The position numbers and the translations under genes were made by a program. Below, one piece after another: positions 23,256 to 35,065 of a stretch of DNA of 64,000 nt. Position 1 is the stretch's first letter. Every line of letters starts with the position of its first letter. This DNA comes from Trichopria drosophilae. Taxonomy: Eukaryota; Arthropoda; Insecta; Hymenoptera; Diapriidae. A model generated the notes under the pieces. That model ran no database searches. It was not told where the DNA came from and saw only the letters and a list, made by a program, of their open reading frames with translations. The stretch lies in contig CM059586.1 in the NCBI GenBank assembly GCA_030407085.1, positions 27,081,501-27,145,500 on the forward strand, given 5' to 3'.

Positions 23256-24350
23256 TGGGGCATTCCACGCCAAATGTGCAACTTTTTTTTCATATTTTTT
23301 TTTCTTATCTAACTAGTCTCGTAACTTTAGAACATAAAAATGAAGCACTTTGGACCATATATAATAATAAAATATCGCTTGTATGAAATATTATAGAACT
23401 CTTTGCATTAAATAAAAATTTCGACTTTAATTTTTATAAATGATTTAAGCTCCAAAATATTAGTATAAAAAATTAATACAATATATGGTTTCTGTAGAAT
23501 TTTGATCAAGCTTTCGTATAAAAATATTTATTTTTATGAATTATTACAGAAAGACATACAAAAATCCTTTCGAAGTGTTTAATTTAAATTTTACAATAGA
23601 TCCAACGTTTTTAAAAATCTGAAAATATTCATAAAAAAACCTCTGTTTGGTACATTTCTAACAGCATCTTAAACATCTTGGGCTGTGACTATTTTATATG
23701 CTCATTATCGATTTGAATTTAATAGCAAAAAATGAAGGCCCCTCAATTGCATGTAAAGCTATACAACACAGGGGCCTTCTTTCTCGAAAACTTAAAGTTA
23801 ATTATCTCCGTCAATTTTGATCGTAGAATAAATTTTTTTTTAATTTTAAAGGGAATTTCATGCTCTACACGACTTATTTATCCAAATTTATATATTTTTA
23901 TTTCTTACTCACAATAACTTCAAAAAAGTGCCAGTAGTATTGAAATGGTTATGTGCAATTCCCCAAGTTGGGGTCCCCAGGTTGGAGATTTTTAAAAACG
24001 GTGGATCTATTGTAAAATTTAAATTAAACACTTCGAAACGATTTTTGTATGTCTTTCTGTAATAATTCATAAAAATAAATATTTTTATACGAAAGCTTGA
24101 TCAAAATTCTACAGAAACCATGTATTGTATTAATTTTTTATATTAATATTTTGGAGCTTAAATCATTTATAAAAATTAAAGTCGAAATTTGTATTTAATG
24201 CGAAGAGTTCTATAATATTTCATACAAGGGATAATTTTTATTATATATGGTCCAATGTGCTTCATTTTTATGTTCTAAAGATAAGAGACTAGTTAGATAA
24301 GAAAACAAAATATGAAATAAAAAGTTGCACATTTGGCGTGGAATGCTCCA
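23256..24350. mobile_element. 1.1-kb foldback element with 365-bp arms
   Basis: The left arm 23256-23620 and right arm 23986-24350 are reverse complements over about 365 bp with few differences. The ends read TGGGGCATTCCACGCCAAAT and its complement with one change. TA flanks both ends, although the inverted match itself runs a few bases beyond (GGCATATGG), so the exact boundary is ambiguous. The 365-bp spacer has no long frame but contains a small inverted word (GAAGGCCCC and GGGGCCTTC, 23733-23779). High arm identity suggests a comparatively recent insertion or ongoing arm conversion. Confidence 0.85.
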
Positions 24351-24352
24351 TA

Positions 24353-25195
24353 TGCCATTTTGGTATTGAAAAATACTATTTTACCCATACATCTATAATT
24401 TTTGAATAAAATAATTTATTACAAGTGCGTATTATGATATGGAGAATAATCCTAGAAAACTGGTATTCCCTGTTTTTGTTTAGAATCTCTTTTGTGAGAG
24501 AAATAAATATGAATTCCAATTTTCTTGTATTCCTCATAAATTTTGAATATTCTTTTTATAATTGAAGCAATAATAATGGAGTTATCCGTACTATGGTCTA
24601 CTAAGGCTGAAAAAAAATTCCACCACTATTGCAGTGTGTACCACTTCGAATATTTATTCGAAAACAACAAAGTTTGTATAATAATTCAAAAGCGTTTCAT
24701 ACGCTTTTGAACATTTCCTTTACCACTTAATTTCAAACTATGAAGTATAATTTACTTGATTATTTACGGTTTTTACACCTGAATTTAATTTTTGCAACCG
24801 ATATGAAGGTGATCAAAGAATCTATTCTTTTTGATGTTTCGTCCTTCTTATGTGGCCCCTCTTCAGAAATTTATTATCTACCGTGCTAGTAATTATAGTA
24901 TAAATTTGGGAACTCTCTCTGTATATAATATTTAAAAAAATAATATTATAATGCCAATGAGTGAATTTCAAGCTATTTTGAGGTATTTTTCAATTCGATT
25001 TGAAGTACGTGAAAAACATGAACATTGCGACTTTTTCAGATTCTGTCACCTTCCTAATGGTTGAAAAAATTAAATTCAGGGATAAAGGGATCAGGGACCT
25101 TAAATAACCGAGTACATTATACTTCAAAGTTTTAAAAAGTTTATAATTTGGCAAGTAACTTATTTTCTAAGAATATGAACCTCAATGTAGGTAAT
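24353..25195. other. AT-rich stretch, nothing recognised
   Basis: No gene or repeat unit is identified between the foldback element and the GGGAGCAAAATAG block. Confidence 0.35.
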
Positions 25196-25690
25196 AATGA
25201 TAGACGCACTTTCGATCCCTAGGGAGCAAAATAAATATATCCAAGAGTAAAATCATGTATTTAAAGTTTGGGAAAAGGACAAGCTTTGCACACTCCAAAA
25301 TATAAAAAGCAGGATACGTAATATTGACGAAAAATGTCTTTCGATTCGAAATTTAACTCGTTATAGATTACTCCCTCCGTCAGGTAATACGTGCATGAGC
25401 AATAGTACACTGTGCAACTAGGGTGCAAAATAAGTGTATGTCGACGAGGACGAGTTGACGCCCAAGAGAAGCAAGGTCGGCAATTCGAATGAGCCTGAAA
25501 ACACCTGTTCTCCCTTGTTGCACATATTATTTTCTCATACGAGAGCGCGCTATTTTGCTCCCACGATATAGGGAGCAAAATAGTATTTTGGGAATAGAGT
25601 GAGAGAAGTTTATTTTGCTCCGGGCTAAAATCATTTTGCTCCCTAGGGAGAGAATGCGCTATTGTACTCCCGCAATAGTGTGAGAAAAAT
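25196..25690. repeat. GGGAGCAAAATAG word block, copy 1
   Basis: GGGAGCAAAATAG and its complement CTATTTTGCTCCC recur at least six times between 25217 and 25675, in both orientations. The 162-residue minus-strand frame over this block owes its repeated EQN-type segments to these words and is not regarded as a gene. A second block is at 53215-53620. Confidence 0.6.
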
Positions 25691-25749
25691 ACATTTTTCG
25701 TGAATATAAAAGCCTTTTTCGCTATCGACTTACAAATCTTGTACGCCAT

Positions 25750-26664
25750 TGTATTAATTATGTTTTTGGAATATTAGACAGTACGAATTTTGAATTGTAA
25801 TTTGTGAAATGCGCTATGAACACTCCATAGCTAAATAAGTGAAACTTTTGGAAAAAGAAAGTTTAACAAATATTAGTTATAAAATATTTTAACTTGTTTA
25901 TACATCTTTATAACGAAAATATGAGAAAAGACATTAGATATTGATAACGAAAAGTTAAATCTGCAATGACTATATATATATATATATACCTAAAACCGCA
26001 TGAGATCGAGGGGCTTACCCTTCCGGCCCTCCTCATTAGTACTACCCTAACTGAACTAACACTATGCGATACTACACCCACATAAAATGACATGTCTCTT
26101 CAAAGGATATTCTAAACGTCGCTTCGCTTTCGTCCGTATTATATTAGGTTCATGAAATTAACATTCACAGCATTTTAGTTATCCAAAATGGCTCGCATGT
26201 TTGGTATTGTGCATTAAACTATTGTTTTTTAAATTTGTTATATGTTAACAACACAATCCACGAAAATCGTATTATAATTATAGATTGAGAGACCGGCTCA
26301 ACCAGTAAACAACTTTACTGAGACATGAATTCTTGGTATTTTCGTTTATATGCCACTCTTCTATATTGTTGACAACTTATTTTGAATCTATTTTTAATTT
26401 AAAATAACTAGATAATTCAAATTTATTTAAAATTGACATAAAAAAGTTATTGCAATCGAATTTTATTTTAAAATAAGTAAGTAATTCAAATTTATCGATA
26501 GTTGACATAAATAAATTATTTTCATTTTACTCACCCGGAGGCGTAAAATCGAATTTTACTCCCGGCGGGCCAAAAAAATTATTTTAAACACAAAAAATTC
26601 TGTTGAATAAAATTTTTTTTTAAATCTATTCGTAATTATTTGGAAAATATATTTTTAAAATGAT
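25750..26664. other. AT-rich stretch with (TA)n and ACTCCCGG word
   Basis: Contains a (TA)n run at about 25968-25989 and an ACTCACCCGGAGGCG / TTTTACTCCCGGCGGG pair at 26523-26575 belonging to the dispersed CTCCCGG family. No gene is recognised. Confidence 0.4.
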
Positions 26665-28125
26665 TTAAAAAAATGTAATTGGGTAAGAATTTGTAAAACG
26701 GGCCAACAAACAACATGATATCTTCTTTTTTGTTCAAAATCATTTTTTATTACAGAGTTTGACCTCCATCGAATTACAACTTGAAAACAAATCTACATAT
26801 TCTTACATTTCCGAAATATACCCCGTTCAGAAAAAATGACACGCGTCTACTAATATATTTATTTAAATATTCACGTTGCAACGCAAGACGTGGATTGAGC
26901 GACTATCGCGCCCTGCTGCTGAAGCGTTGTGTAGCCCTGTTTCAATTCATTATGGGGATAATATTGTCTAGCAAATTAAAAAATATATTATATAATGCAA
27001 TTCATGTACTAACATAATTAAATCTTTATTAAATAAATAATTACAAAATTATTTTATAATAGCACATTTTTTAAAAGTTGAAATAGATGATATTTGTTTG
27101 CATATGTTTTCCATCATCAGTCGGTTTAAATGCATGGTAGTTGCGAGTGTTTTTTTATTGCAAGTGCTTTTTTACAAACATCTCTTATTTTTTAAAAAAG
27201 TTTTTGTCCAATTAAAAAAATCTGTGAGCGTTATTTGATTATTTATATCAAGTCGTTGTAAACTCGCTTTGTTCGCATGTCTTTTTACAGTTCCTCCGAT
27301 TCCGTCACTTGCACCTTTACCATGTGATGTAGCAAACAAAATCCACTCCATTTCACTCTGGTAGAAATTTGTCCATTTTTTTCTTACACTGTACATTTCC
27401 CCTATACCTTTAACGTGGAAAATAAGAGTGCTATACAAGAATTGTACAAAAAATGTTTTCATTTCTATCAGGGCAATATTCATCGATTTCTCTAATTTTA
27501 TAAGATTTATTCTTATATTGCGAAGATGCACCAACTGAAAAAAATATTATGGATTTTACATGTTTCTTTCCATGATTTTTCCATAAATATTGAATCATTA
27601 TTTTGTTAAATAGATTTACCGCAGTTTATTTCCTCGCGGCTCACCAAATTCGCAGAGTTCGCAATGTATGTAGCGGCGGTAATATTTAAATAAATCCATT
27701 ACTAGATGTGTGTCATTTTTTTTCTAAACGGGATTTATTTTGGAAATGTTATAAGAATATGTAGATTTTTTTTTCAGGTTGTAATTCGATGGAGAACCCT
27801 ATTTGTTATCATTTCTTTGTAAACAATCACATTTCAAAAAAAAGTAAATAACAATATATTTATATGGGAAAAATGGTATCCGATATTGTATTTTATAACA
27901 AAGAAAATGATCAAGTAGTTTTCGAGATATTCGATTTTGAAATAAAAAGGTTAAAAAAATTAAATTGTTAATATTAACAATACAACATTTTTTTTGCAAA
28001 ATCCTTTGGTACAATATTCTTTTAGGCCAAACTCTGTAAGAAAAAATGATTTTGAAGAAAAAAAAAGAAGATATCATGTTTTTTGTTGGTCCGTTTCACA
28101 AATTCTTACCTAATTTTTTTTGCGT
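26665..28125 (-). mobile_element. TIR element of about 1.45 kb carrying a protein remnant
   Basis: The left arm (about 26665-26871) is matched in reverse complement by the right arm (27681-28125). Shared words include GGTAAGAATTTGT, ACATGATATCTTCTTTT, CATCGAATTACAAC and TTATTTAAATATT. The left arm lacks about 230 bp that is present in the right arm, between CAGAGTTTG and CCATCGAATT. The interior holds a spliced coding remnant on the minus strand. Long imperfect arms around a decayed gene suggest a once-autonomous DNA transposon. The superfamily is not determined and the outermost base is uncertain by about 20 bp. Confidence 0.75.
27172..27534 (-). pseudogene. Transposon-type protein remnant, 3' exon
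   Basis: An uninterrupted 120-codon frame ends in TAA at 27172-27174. Its middle holds ATSHGKGASDGIGGTVKR (about residues 68-85), preceded by a tryptophan-containing stretch (KKWTNFYQ, EWILF) and followed by an alanine/leucine-rich tail. From memory, this SHGKG-DGIGGTVKR block recurs in uncharacterised arthropod proteins that look transposon-borne; no search was possible. The frame opens with TTG directly after TTTTTTTCAG, an excellent splice acceptor. Upstream a donor (TTG|GTGAGC, boundary at 27645/27644) gives a 110-bp intron and keeps the frame across the junction. The upstream exon fragment runs only about 18 codons before a stop, so the copy is inferred to be broken. It lies inside the TIR element at 26665-28125. 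It is the better of the two protein signals in the window. Confidence 0.55.
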
Positions 28126-29184
28126 TAAAATTTAATGGTCAAAACAATTTATTACACTTTTTATTGTAGAACCAATGAACTCCTCGTAAAAAATTACAAA
28201 AGAAATCATTTTTGGTATTGTTTTAATTGTTTCACATAACTCATTTTATGACTGGAGTCTCCTCTTCAGAGAAATAGGACATTATTGGTAATAAATTTAA
28301 TAGTAATTATCACAAGGTTGTGTGAACATTAAAAATATGTAATTCTAATTTGAACGGTTCTAAAAAATATTACAACTACTGCTAACTACTGCTTCCTTCT
28401 TTTGGAGTATTTCGTTTATATTGTTCAAGATCGGTTTAAAAATTAGATGCAGTATTAATTCAACTTTTTTTATATTTAATGACATTCCACAAGATAGGGT
28501 TTGGCAACGTTCCGACATGGCATTTCAAGTTAAAAAAACAGAAAAAAATGTATAATAGTGCTTGCAGAATCGATCAATTCGACGAAAATCGACATATAGA
28601 ATTATTTGATATTAGATAATATTATTTTATAAAGTGACATCCCTGAAAAATGCATTACGCAAATATTATCGACTTCATAACTGAACAATTCTGAAAAGAA
28701 AAGACGAATTACAACTAAGATGTGACAGGAAAAAGAATATTGATAAGGAAATAGAAAATCGAGAAAGAGAGTGAAAAAGATGACACGATCAGCACGAAAT
28801 TGAGGAAATGGTACGTCGAAACAATAATGAAGAAGAAGGGAGATGAACTGATAATACTAGTGGAGAAAGAAGAAATGGAGGTCCAAGTGAAGGGAGGAAA
28901 GGGAGTGAAGATAATGTAATGCCGTGGGAGATAGGACGACAAATGGGGTGACAGGCATTTGATGAGTGAAGAGCATAGATACTAGATAAAAGAATAGGAC
29001 AGAAGTAAATGCGCGATAAGAGAAGAAAAATTGCAGAATGATCATAACGACTCCAACATCGTCGAATAATATCTAACAAAAAGATTATAAACAAAAGCAG
29101 TCGAATATGGAAATTTTAGTAGATACTACAATCTGCCGAATACATGATACATAAGTAACTAAAAAAATACTACTTGATACAAAA
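28126..29184. other. AT-rich then purine-biased stretch
   Basis: From about 28690 to 29040 one strand is rich in GA (GAAGAAGGGAGATGAA, GGAGAAAGAAGAAATGGAGG). The bias resumes at 30220-30590, so the foldback element at 29185-30158 appears to have inserted into a purine-biased region. Overlapping minus-strand frames here are serine/phenylalanine-rich by-products. Confidence 0.45.
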
Positions 29185-30158
29185 ATTGGGTGTAGATCCG
29201 AGAACGCCCCCCAACCGATTTTGATTTAGATTGGTATACTTACGTATTTTGGGGTCCTAATTATAAAAATGATAATGAAAATTGGCGTAAATTTTATATT
29301 CATAATGAAAAACATAAATGCCAAAATCGATAGTTTTTGAGAAATATTGAAAAAGCTACAAAACACCATGAAAACGTTCAATTATAACGTGCATTCCACG
29401 TGCAGCACCCATATGGTTTTTTGCATTATTAGGGCAAGGCAGAATTTTGATTAGTTAGGTTAGGTTATTTTTAGGACACCCATATGCTTTTATGCATTTT
29501 TAGGACTAGGCAGAGTTGTGACTGGTTAGGTTAGGTTAGTTTTAAAGCACGCATATGCTTTTAGGCATTGTTGGGGATAGGCTGAGATCTGACTGGTTAG
29601 GTTAGGTTAGTTCTAAGGCACGCGTATGCTTTTAGGCATTGTTAGGGATAGGCAGAATTCTAACTGGTTGGCTTAGGTTAGTTTTAGGGCACCCATATGT
29701 TTTTATGCATTATTAGGGCTAGGCAGAGTTCTAACTGCTTAGGTTAGGTTGGTTTTAGGGCGCCCATGTGCTTTTATGCGTTATTAAATTATGCTAATAA
29801 CATGAATAACAAGTTACATGGAATTCATGTTGTAATTGGCCGTTACTTGGTGTTTTATAGTGTTTTCGATTTTTCTCAAAAACGATCGATTTTGGCGGGA
29901 AAATGCATACAACATAAAATGTGTATTTTGATCACGTCTACAACTTTTACTTAAAGAATTTTTCGTAATTTTGAGTACTTTATGAGATAATTGCAAAAAA
30001 CCATAAATTGTGATGGTTTTTTAAGGTTTTAACAATGAAAATAAAATTTGCGTAAATTTTTATTATCGTTTTCGTAATCAGCACTCCGAAATATATAAGT
30101 ATACCAATGTACATTAAAATCGGGTAGGGGGCGTTTTCGGAAGGTTTATCCCAAAACT
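29185..30158. mobile_element. Foldback element with central minisatellite
   Basis: The left arm (29185-29400) and right arm (29810-30158) are reverse complements. Shared words include GAACGCCCCC/GGGGGCGTT at the ends, ATTGGTATACTTA, GCCAAAATCGAT and GTTTTTGAGAAA. The left arm has lost about 130 bp relative to the right. The centre is the six-unit 71-bp array. There is no coding capacity. The open frames at 29766-30201 follow the arm sequence and are not genes. Target duplication could not be fixed. Confidence 0.75.
29406..29800 (+). repeat. Six-unit 71-bp minisatellite with GGTTAGG
   Basis: CACCCATATG-like starts fall at 29406, 29477, 29548, 29619, 29690 and 29761, exactly 71 bp apart each time. 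Each of the first five units reads on through GCTTTTATGCATT, TTAGGGATAGGCAGA and GGTTAGGTTAGGTT. Substitutions vary between units but no length change has accumulated. Confidence 0.9.
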
Positions 30159-31137
30159 GGACTGTATATAAATAAAAAATAATACAGGATTTAATCACCA
30201 AACTAAATTTAATGAGATAGGTGAGAGTAGAAAAAAAGTATTTTGATACGAAGAGAACCTTTTCCTGGCGTTAAAACCAGAAATGATAAAATGCAGCGAA
30301 TAAGCGGAAGTTGGTTAAAAATTAACAAAGCCTAAAAAGTATAGTGAAAACTCACTCGGTAGAGAAAAGAGAATTGAAACGTGTGGAGAATATAAGAGAT
30401 AATATTCAAGCTCGCCGCAGAACATAAAGAAGTGCGATACTGGAGTATGCGGATTGTTGCCAAATTTGCGAGGTTATAGGGGAGAGTGGAAGAAGAAGAT
30501 TAAAAAAGATAAATTTTAAATTTAGGAAGAAAATGCAGAAAAGTAGGTATTCTTTTTTAATTTTTTTAGATCCAAATTGCCCTTTGGAAAAGTTTTCATG
30601 CATATTAAACCAAACGAATAGTGGACAATATTTTGTTTCTTAAACACTTGAATTCTTCATTTAAAAATTAAATCGGAAACAAAAGTAATATCAATCATAT
30701 AGTTAACATTTTTAAAAATTAAATAAATTTGACGTCATATAAAAATTTACTTGAATAATGTTCATTGAACATGAGCACCTGTTTAGCAACGATGAGAATT
30801 TAAAATTTCATAGCGACACTACAGGAATATAACAGTATTCTCGATTGATTTAAAAATGTCATCCATTGCCTTCATTTGTGTAATATTCAACAAAAAATAA
30901 AATGCGAATTGTCAAATAAGTATTTTTTTAATCCTCTACATCTGAAATTTATCTTATTTATATATTTTGCTTAAATGAAATTTATATAAATATTACAATT
31001 TTCTAGCGGCATCATGTGTGATGTGGTGAAACTATATTGTTGCTGCTTAAATCATAAGTAAACATTCGCATTGAATAAAACAGGCGCAAAACGAAGTATT
31101 TTTGGCCCAGATACTGGCCATACGCTACTACATTCTC
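30159..31137. other. Purine-biased then AT-rich stretch
   Basis: 30220-30590 continues the GA bias of the flank before the foldback element. No gene or bounded repeat is identified. Confidence 0.35.
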
Positions 31138-31358
31138 ATGTATGTTTGCCGAATCCAAAGCCGCAGTTAGAATTTCCACATTGTCCCGAATTGTTTAGAG
31201 AAACAAAACAAATTGTTAAAAACACTTAATTAAAGATAAATAATAACAAAAAAAAAAAAAAAAAAAAATATTTTATCCTATAAAGTTTACTACTTTATTT
31301 CCATGTGTTTTTACCGGCTGAATCCGAATCCGAAATTAGAATCTTCAGATTGGCTCGA
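31138..31358 (+). repeat. Diverged direct repeat, GCCGAATCC units
   Basis: 31138-31192 and 31302-31358 are related in direct orientation: CATGTNTG, CCGAATCC, GTTAGAATTTCCA or ATTAGAATCTTCA, and CTCGAATT. A poly-A run (about 31241-31268) lies between them. Confidence 0.5.
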
Positions 31359-31387
31359 ATTTTTAACATAATTTTATGTTATTTTTT

Positions 31388-31762
31388 AATAACTAAATAT
31401 TTTATGGTCGTCTCTGACGAACAAATCACGATGTTTTTTTTGATGCATACGTAATTTTTCTAGGACATTTTTTCTGATACAGACCCGTCTGCTCTGTCAC
31501 AAATAATGCAAACTTTTATATAGAAAAATTCAGTATTTATTTTTTTTTATGATGGTAAAGATGGAGCATGTGGATTATTTTGAGTTTTTTCAACAAAAAT
31601 AATGAGGACCAAAGTGAAAAAATTTGATGCGCCGAGAATTGAACCCGAGACCTTTAGATTGTCGGTCGAATGCTCTGTCATCACAAAAAATTGGCTAGAT
31701 AAATTAAAAGTATGCGTCACAAAAACATCATGATTTGCTTGTCCATCGAATATTTAGTTATT
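31388..31762. mobile_element. Inverted-repeat element with tRNA-like core
   Basis: AATAACTAAATATT at 31388 pairs with AATATTTAGTTATT at 31749-31762. The arms continue inward with ACAAATCACGATGTTTTT and ATGCATACGTAATTTTTCTAG matched by their diverged complements, then GCTCTGTCA on both sides. The interior carries a tRNA-like piece on the minus strand. The arms are roughly 80% similar by eye. No duplication was found. Confidence 0.6.
31626..31682 (-). repeat. tRNA-like 3' segment (SINE or tRNA relic)
   Basis: Read on the minus strand, AGAGC is followed by a 5-bp anticodon-type stem with four pairs (TTCGA against TCTAA), a 7-base loop CCGACAA, a short variable part AAGGTC, and a T-arm whose 7-base loop TTCAATT is closed by TCGGG against CTCGG (G-U allowed). 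The acceptor 5' strand and the first half of the D arm are missing and position 33 is C rather than T, so this is not a functional tRNA gene. A SINE head or an old retroposed tRNA are both possible. Confidence 0.5.
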
Positions 31763-31977
31763 ATTTCATTACGAGCATAAAAATTCATTTTTTTTTAATT
31801 TAGTCTTTATTATTTCGTATATCATATATGTATATTATTTTTACATAATTATTGAACCAATCGCAGACATAATCTAAACATTACTTAGCATTTGAAAGGG
31901 AACATATTAAAACATTCGAATATTTTTATTTTTTAACGTTTTTTAATTAATTACAGGTCGTTCTTTAGTAACAAAAG

Positions 31978-32044
31978 TTGGCAGAAAGCCGGCATAATGC
32001 CAACAATTTTGTTATTATGTTGGCTTTTTCCTAACATTTGTTAC
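31978..32044. mobile_element. 67-bp palindromic MITE
   Basis: GTAACAAAAGTTGGCAGAAA opens and TTTTTCCTAACATTTGTTAC closes the element, flanked on each side by TA (31976-31977 and 32045-32046). Almost the whole length pairs with itself. It is the smallest mobile-element candidate in the window. Confidence 0.65.
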
Positions 32045-32046
32045 TA

Positions 32047-33302
32047 GGGTTTTTATTATACTTAAAATGTCGAGAGCAAGTTAAAATTGAGTATTTTAGT
32101 CGAGACGTACTCAAGCATGATTTTTTTAAATTAAATTTATTAAAGACTAAATTATTTAAATTTGTAATCTTTCAAATACATTTATAATTGGCAAAATCAT
32201 TTATTCTTTAAGAGCATTAGAAATGAAGAAATCCTGAATTAAAAATTATGAAACGAATGCATTCTTAGTAATCTGGGTACCACAGCATTTGAATTTAAAA
32301 TCATCCTTCCCTAAAAAAGTACCCCAATAATAATCACTTCTTTGTAATTGAAATGCATGTACAGTTAATTCATTGGGTACATTCCCTTTCACTAGTCATT
32401 AATCTCATTCACCCCTCAGAACAGTAATGTCATTGATTTGGTCCAGAGTGGGCCACGGTAGAAAGTACTGACTAAAGTCTCGTCATTTTCTGCAACTATA
32501 TAGTCAAACCTCTAACAATTTGCCTATAGGTCTTTTTTATATTTATACTAATTAATTATAATGGTAATTAATAACCAATTTTCACAACTTCAGACAATGA
32601 AAATCATTAGGTTTTATTAAATTGTCACTGATTTGAAGTGCAAAAACTAACGGTATCTTTTATATTTAATGTGCCATTTTGCGCCACTGTAGCTACATAT
32701 TTCTATGTAGTTTTCAGTTAGAAATCAGCGATTACTCCCCGAATCCCCCACGTTTCCAAGTCATGAAGTAGGATGATTGCTTCCTCCAGAGTTCCATCCC
32801 TTCCTGGGATGAATTCTTCCCAGTTAGCAGAAAGTATCTGAAAAGAGCGTATAAATAGGCGTTCGCTATGATATGCTGCAAAAAAGAAATTGAAATTTTA
32901 AAAGAAGGTTTATACAGGGGCGGAAATAAAAAAAAAAGTTCTAATTGGGGATGGAGTCAATCAATGCCTTAAAAATTGTAAATCATCTTAAACAGTTGTT
33001 AGAGAGATTTTTATACAGTTCAGGTTACTCTATAACCAATTTTGAACATTTATTGCCAGTGATTTTCAAATTGACCATAATAATTGCGATCACTAACTTT
33101 CCATTGTCCTTAACAATGTAATGTTATATAATATAAAATATAAAATAATATACGTAGAATATAAAATTCTAATAACATTACCATTTTCAAATCTTCAATC
33201 CGTCATGACAAATGACCATCAACATTCTTTAAAATTCATAAACGATCCTGATATTAATTCACCAAATGGATGTTACAATTTACGCCACACAAGGACACAA
33301 GA
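32047..33302. other. AT-rich stretch, nothing recognised
   Basis: No gene, RNA or repeat unit is identified. A short GC-richer piece at about 32735-32825 has no recognisable frame. Confidence 0.35.
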
Positions 33303-35065
33303 CGTTGATGATGATGAGGATATATAGTAGGTGACGACAATGATGTTGATGATATCGTATGGTGAATGTGTGGGATAATGATTGTGTTGCATGATGATGT
33401 AGGATGTCCTAAAATAATACGGTGAAGGTGACATGAATTATGAGGTCGATAGTATTGAATTGATAAGTAAATATGGCAGTGATGAGGACAGACGAGAGAA
33501 ACGTATGATAAGAATTATGATGATTATGAAGTCAGCTGATTCGGATAGTGTCGGGTAATAATGACAATGTCTGTGTTAAATGATTTTGGTGATTCTGATG
33601 GGTGATAATTTTATGGTGATGTCGGCGTCTGACATCTATAAAGATGTAGGGTCTTAAGAACCCGATATTGGGGTGGGGATAACTCATAACCACAACTGTA
33701 TCGATGCCTCATGATTATGGTGATGTCATTTCTAATAAATAAGATGATGTAAGGTGATAAAGTAGTATGACGGTCAGGATGATAGATGATATTGATATTG
33801 ATATTGATAATTTCAGCAAGAGTCGGACGATGATGATATATTATTGTGATAAAGTTATATGATGGTAATGATAACAGGTGATGACGAATATGACGTTGAT
33901 GATTTCAGATAAGAGTGATGGTGTTGGATGTTGATGACATTGTAGATGTCAGATGATTATGACGATTCACAATGATGATAATATAATGTTTCGCTGAGGA
34001 TGATAGATGTTGCTCATAATGACGTCGATGATGTCAGGTTATAGTTATTGTATCAAATGATAATGACGATGTAAATGTCAAATGATTATCATGCTGTAGA
34101 ACGATGATGCTTATATCGTTGATGATGTTAGATAATATCTGTGTTATCGGATGTTGAAGATATCATACGATTTTGATAATCTAGACTGATAAGTAATCTT
34201 TTGCTGAAGATGATAGATGTTATTGATTATGATATCAACAACGTTAGGTGATAGTTGTGGCAATGAGCTATGATGACGATGTAGAATGATTATGATGATC
34301 TTGGACGATGATGATTATGATGTTGATGATATTAGATGATATCTAAGGTATCAGATGTTGATGACGTAGATTCCAGATGATTATGATAATATAGGATAAT
34401 AATAAAGTAAATTGGCGCTTATGATGACAGATCATAATGTTTATGACGTTGATGATATCAGATGACGATGATGATTATGAGGTTGATGATATCAGATGAT
34501 TACCATGGTATGGAATGTTGATGACGAAGTACATATATAGATGATTATAATGATCTAGGATGATGATAAATTAATGTTTGGCTTTAGTTGAGAGACGTTG
34601 CTGATTATGACGTCGATAATGTTAGATGGTAACTATGGTGGTGGATGTTGATGACTTTGTAGATGTCCGATGATTATAATGATGTTTGATGGTGATAAAG
34701 TAATCATTTGCTGATGATGATAGATGTTGATGTTGCTATAGTTGAAGATGTAGATAACAGATTATGATATATATGCTGGTGTCTCATGACTATGGTAATG
34801 CTGATATTTGATGATTATGATATGGTATACTACGATTATAAAGTGATGTGGTGGTGATGCTAACTAGGGATGTTAATTATGATATCGATGGCGTCATATG
34901 ATACCGACAGCCTCGGATGATGACTGCGATGTCTATGTCAGATGGTTGTGGAGATGTCGATATGTGATGTTTATAATGATGTTGGATGATTATGATGATA
35001 GTTGTGAGGATGATGTTTTATGATACTGACGATCTCCACATTCTCGGATGATGATTTAGGATGAC
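33303..35065 (+). repeat. Degenerate GATGAT satellite, block 1
   Basis: About 1.75 kb in which GATGAT/TGATGA text dominates one strand. Recognisable longer phrases recur: TGATAAAGT, GATGATAGATGTTGATG, GATTATGATGATGT and ATGTCAGATGATTATG. They match phrases of block 2 (36282-37533), so both blocks derive from one higher-order unit of about 100 bp, here more diverged. No gene. Confidence 0.85.

Noticed and set aside
25261..25749. 162-codon minus-strand frame, the longest in the window
   Set aside because: Its repeated EQN-type segments are translations of GGGAGCAAAATAG words, and the rest has no domain or conserved look.
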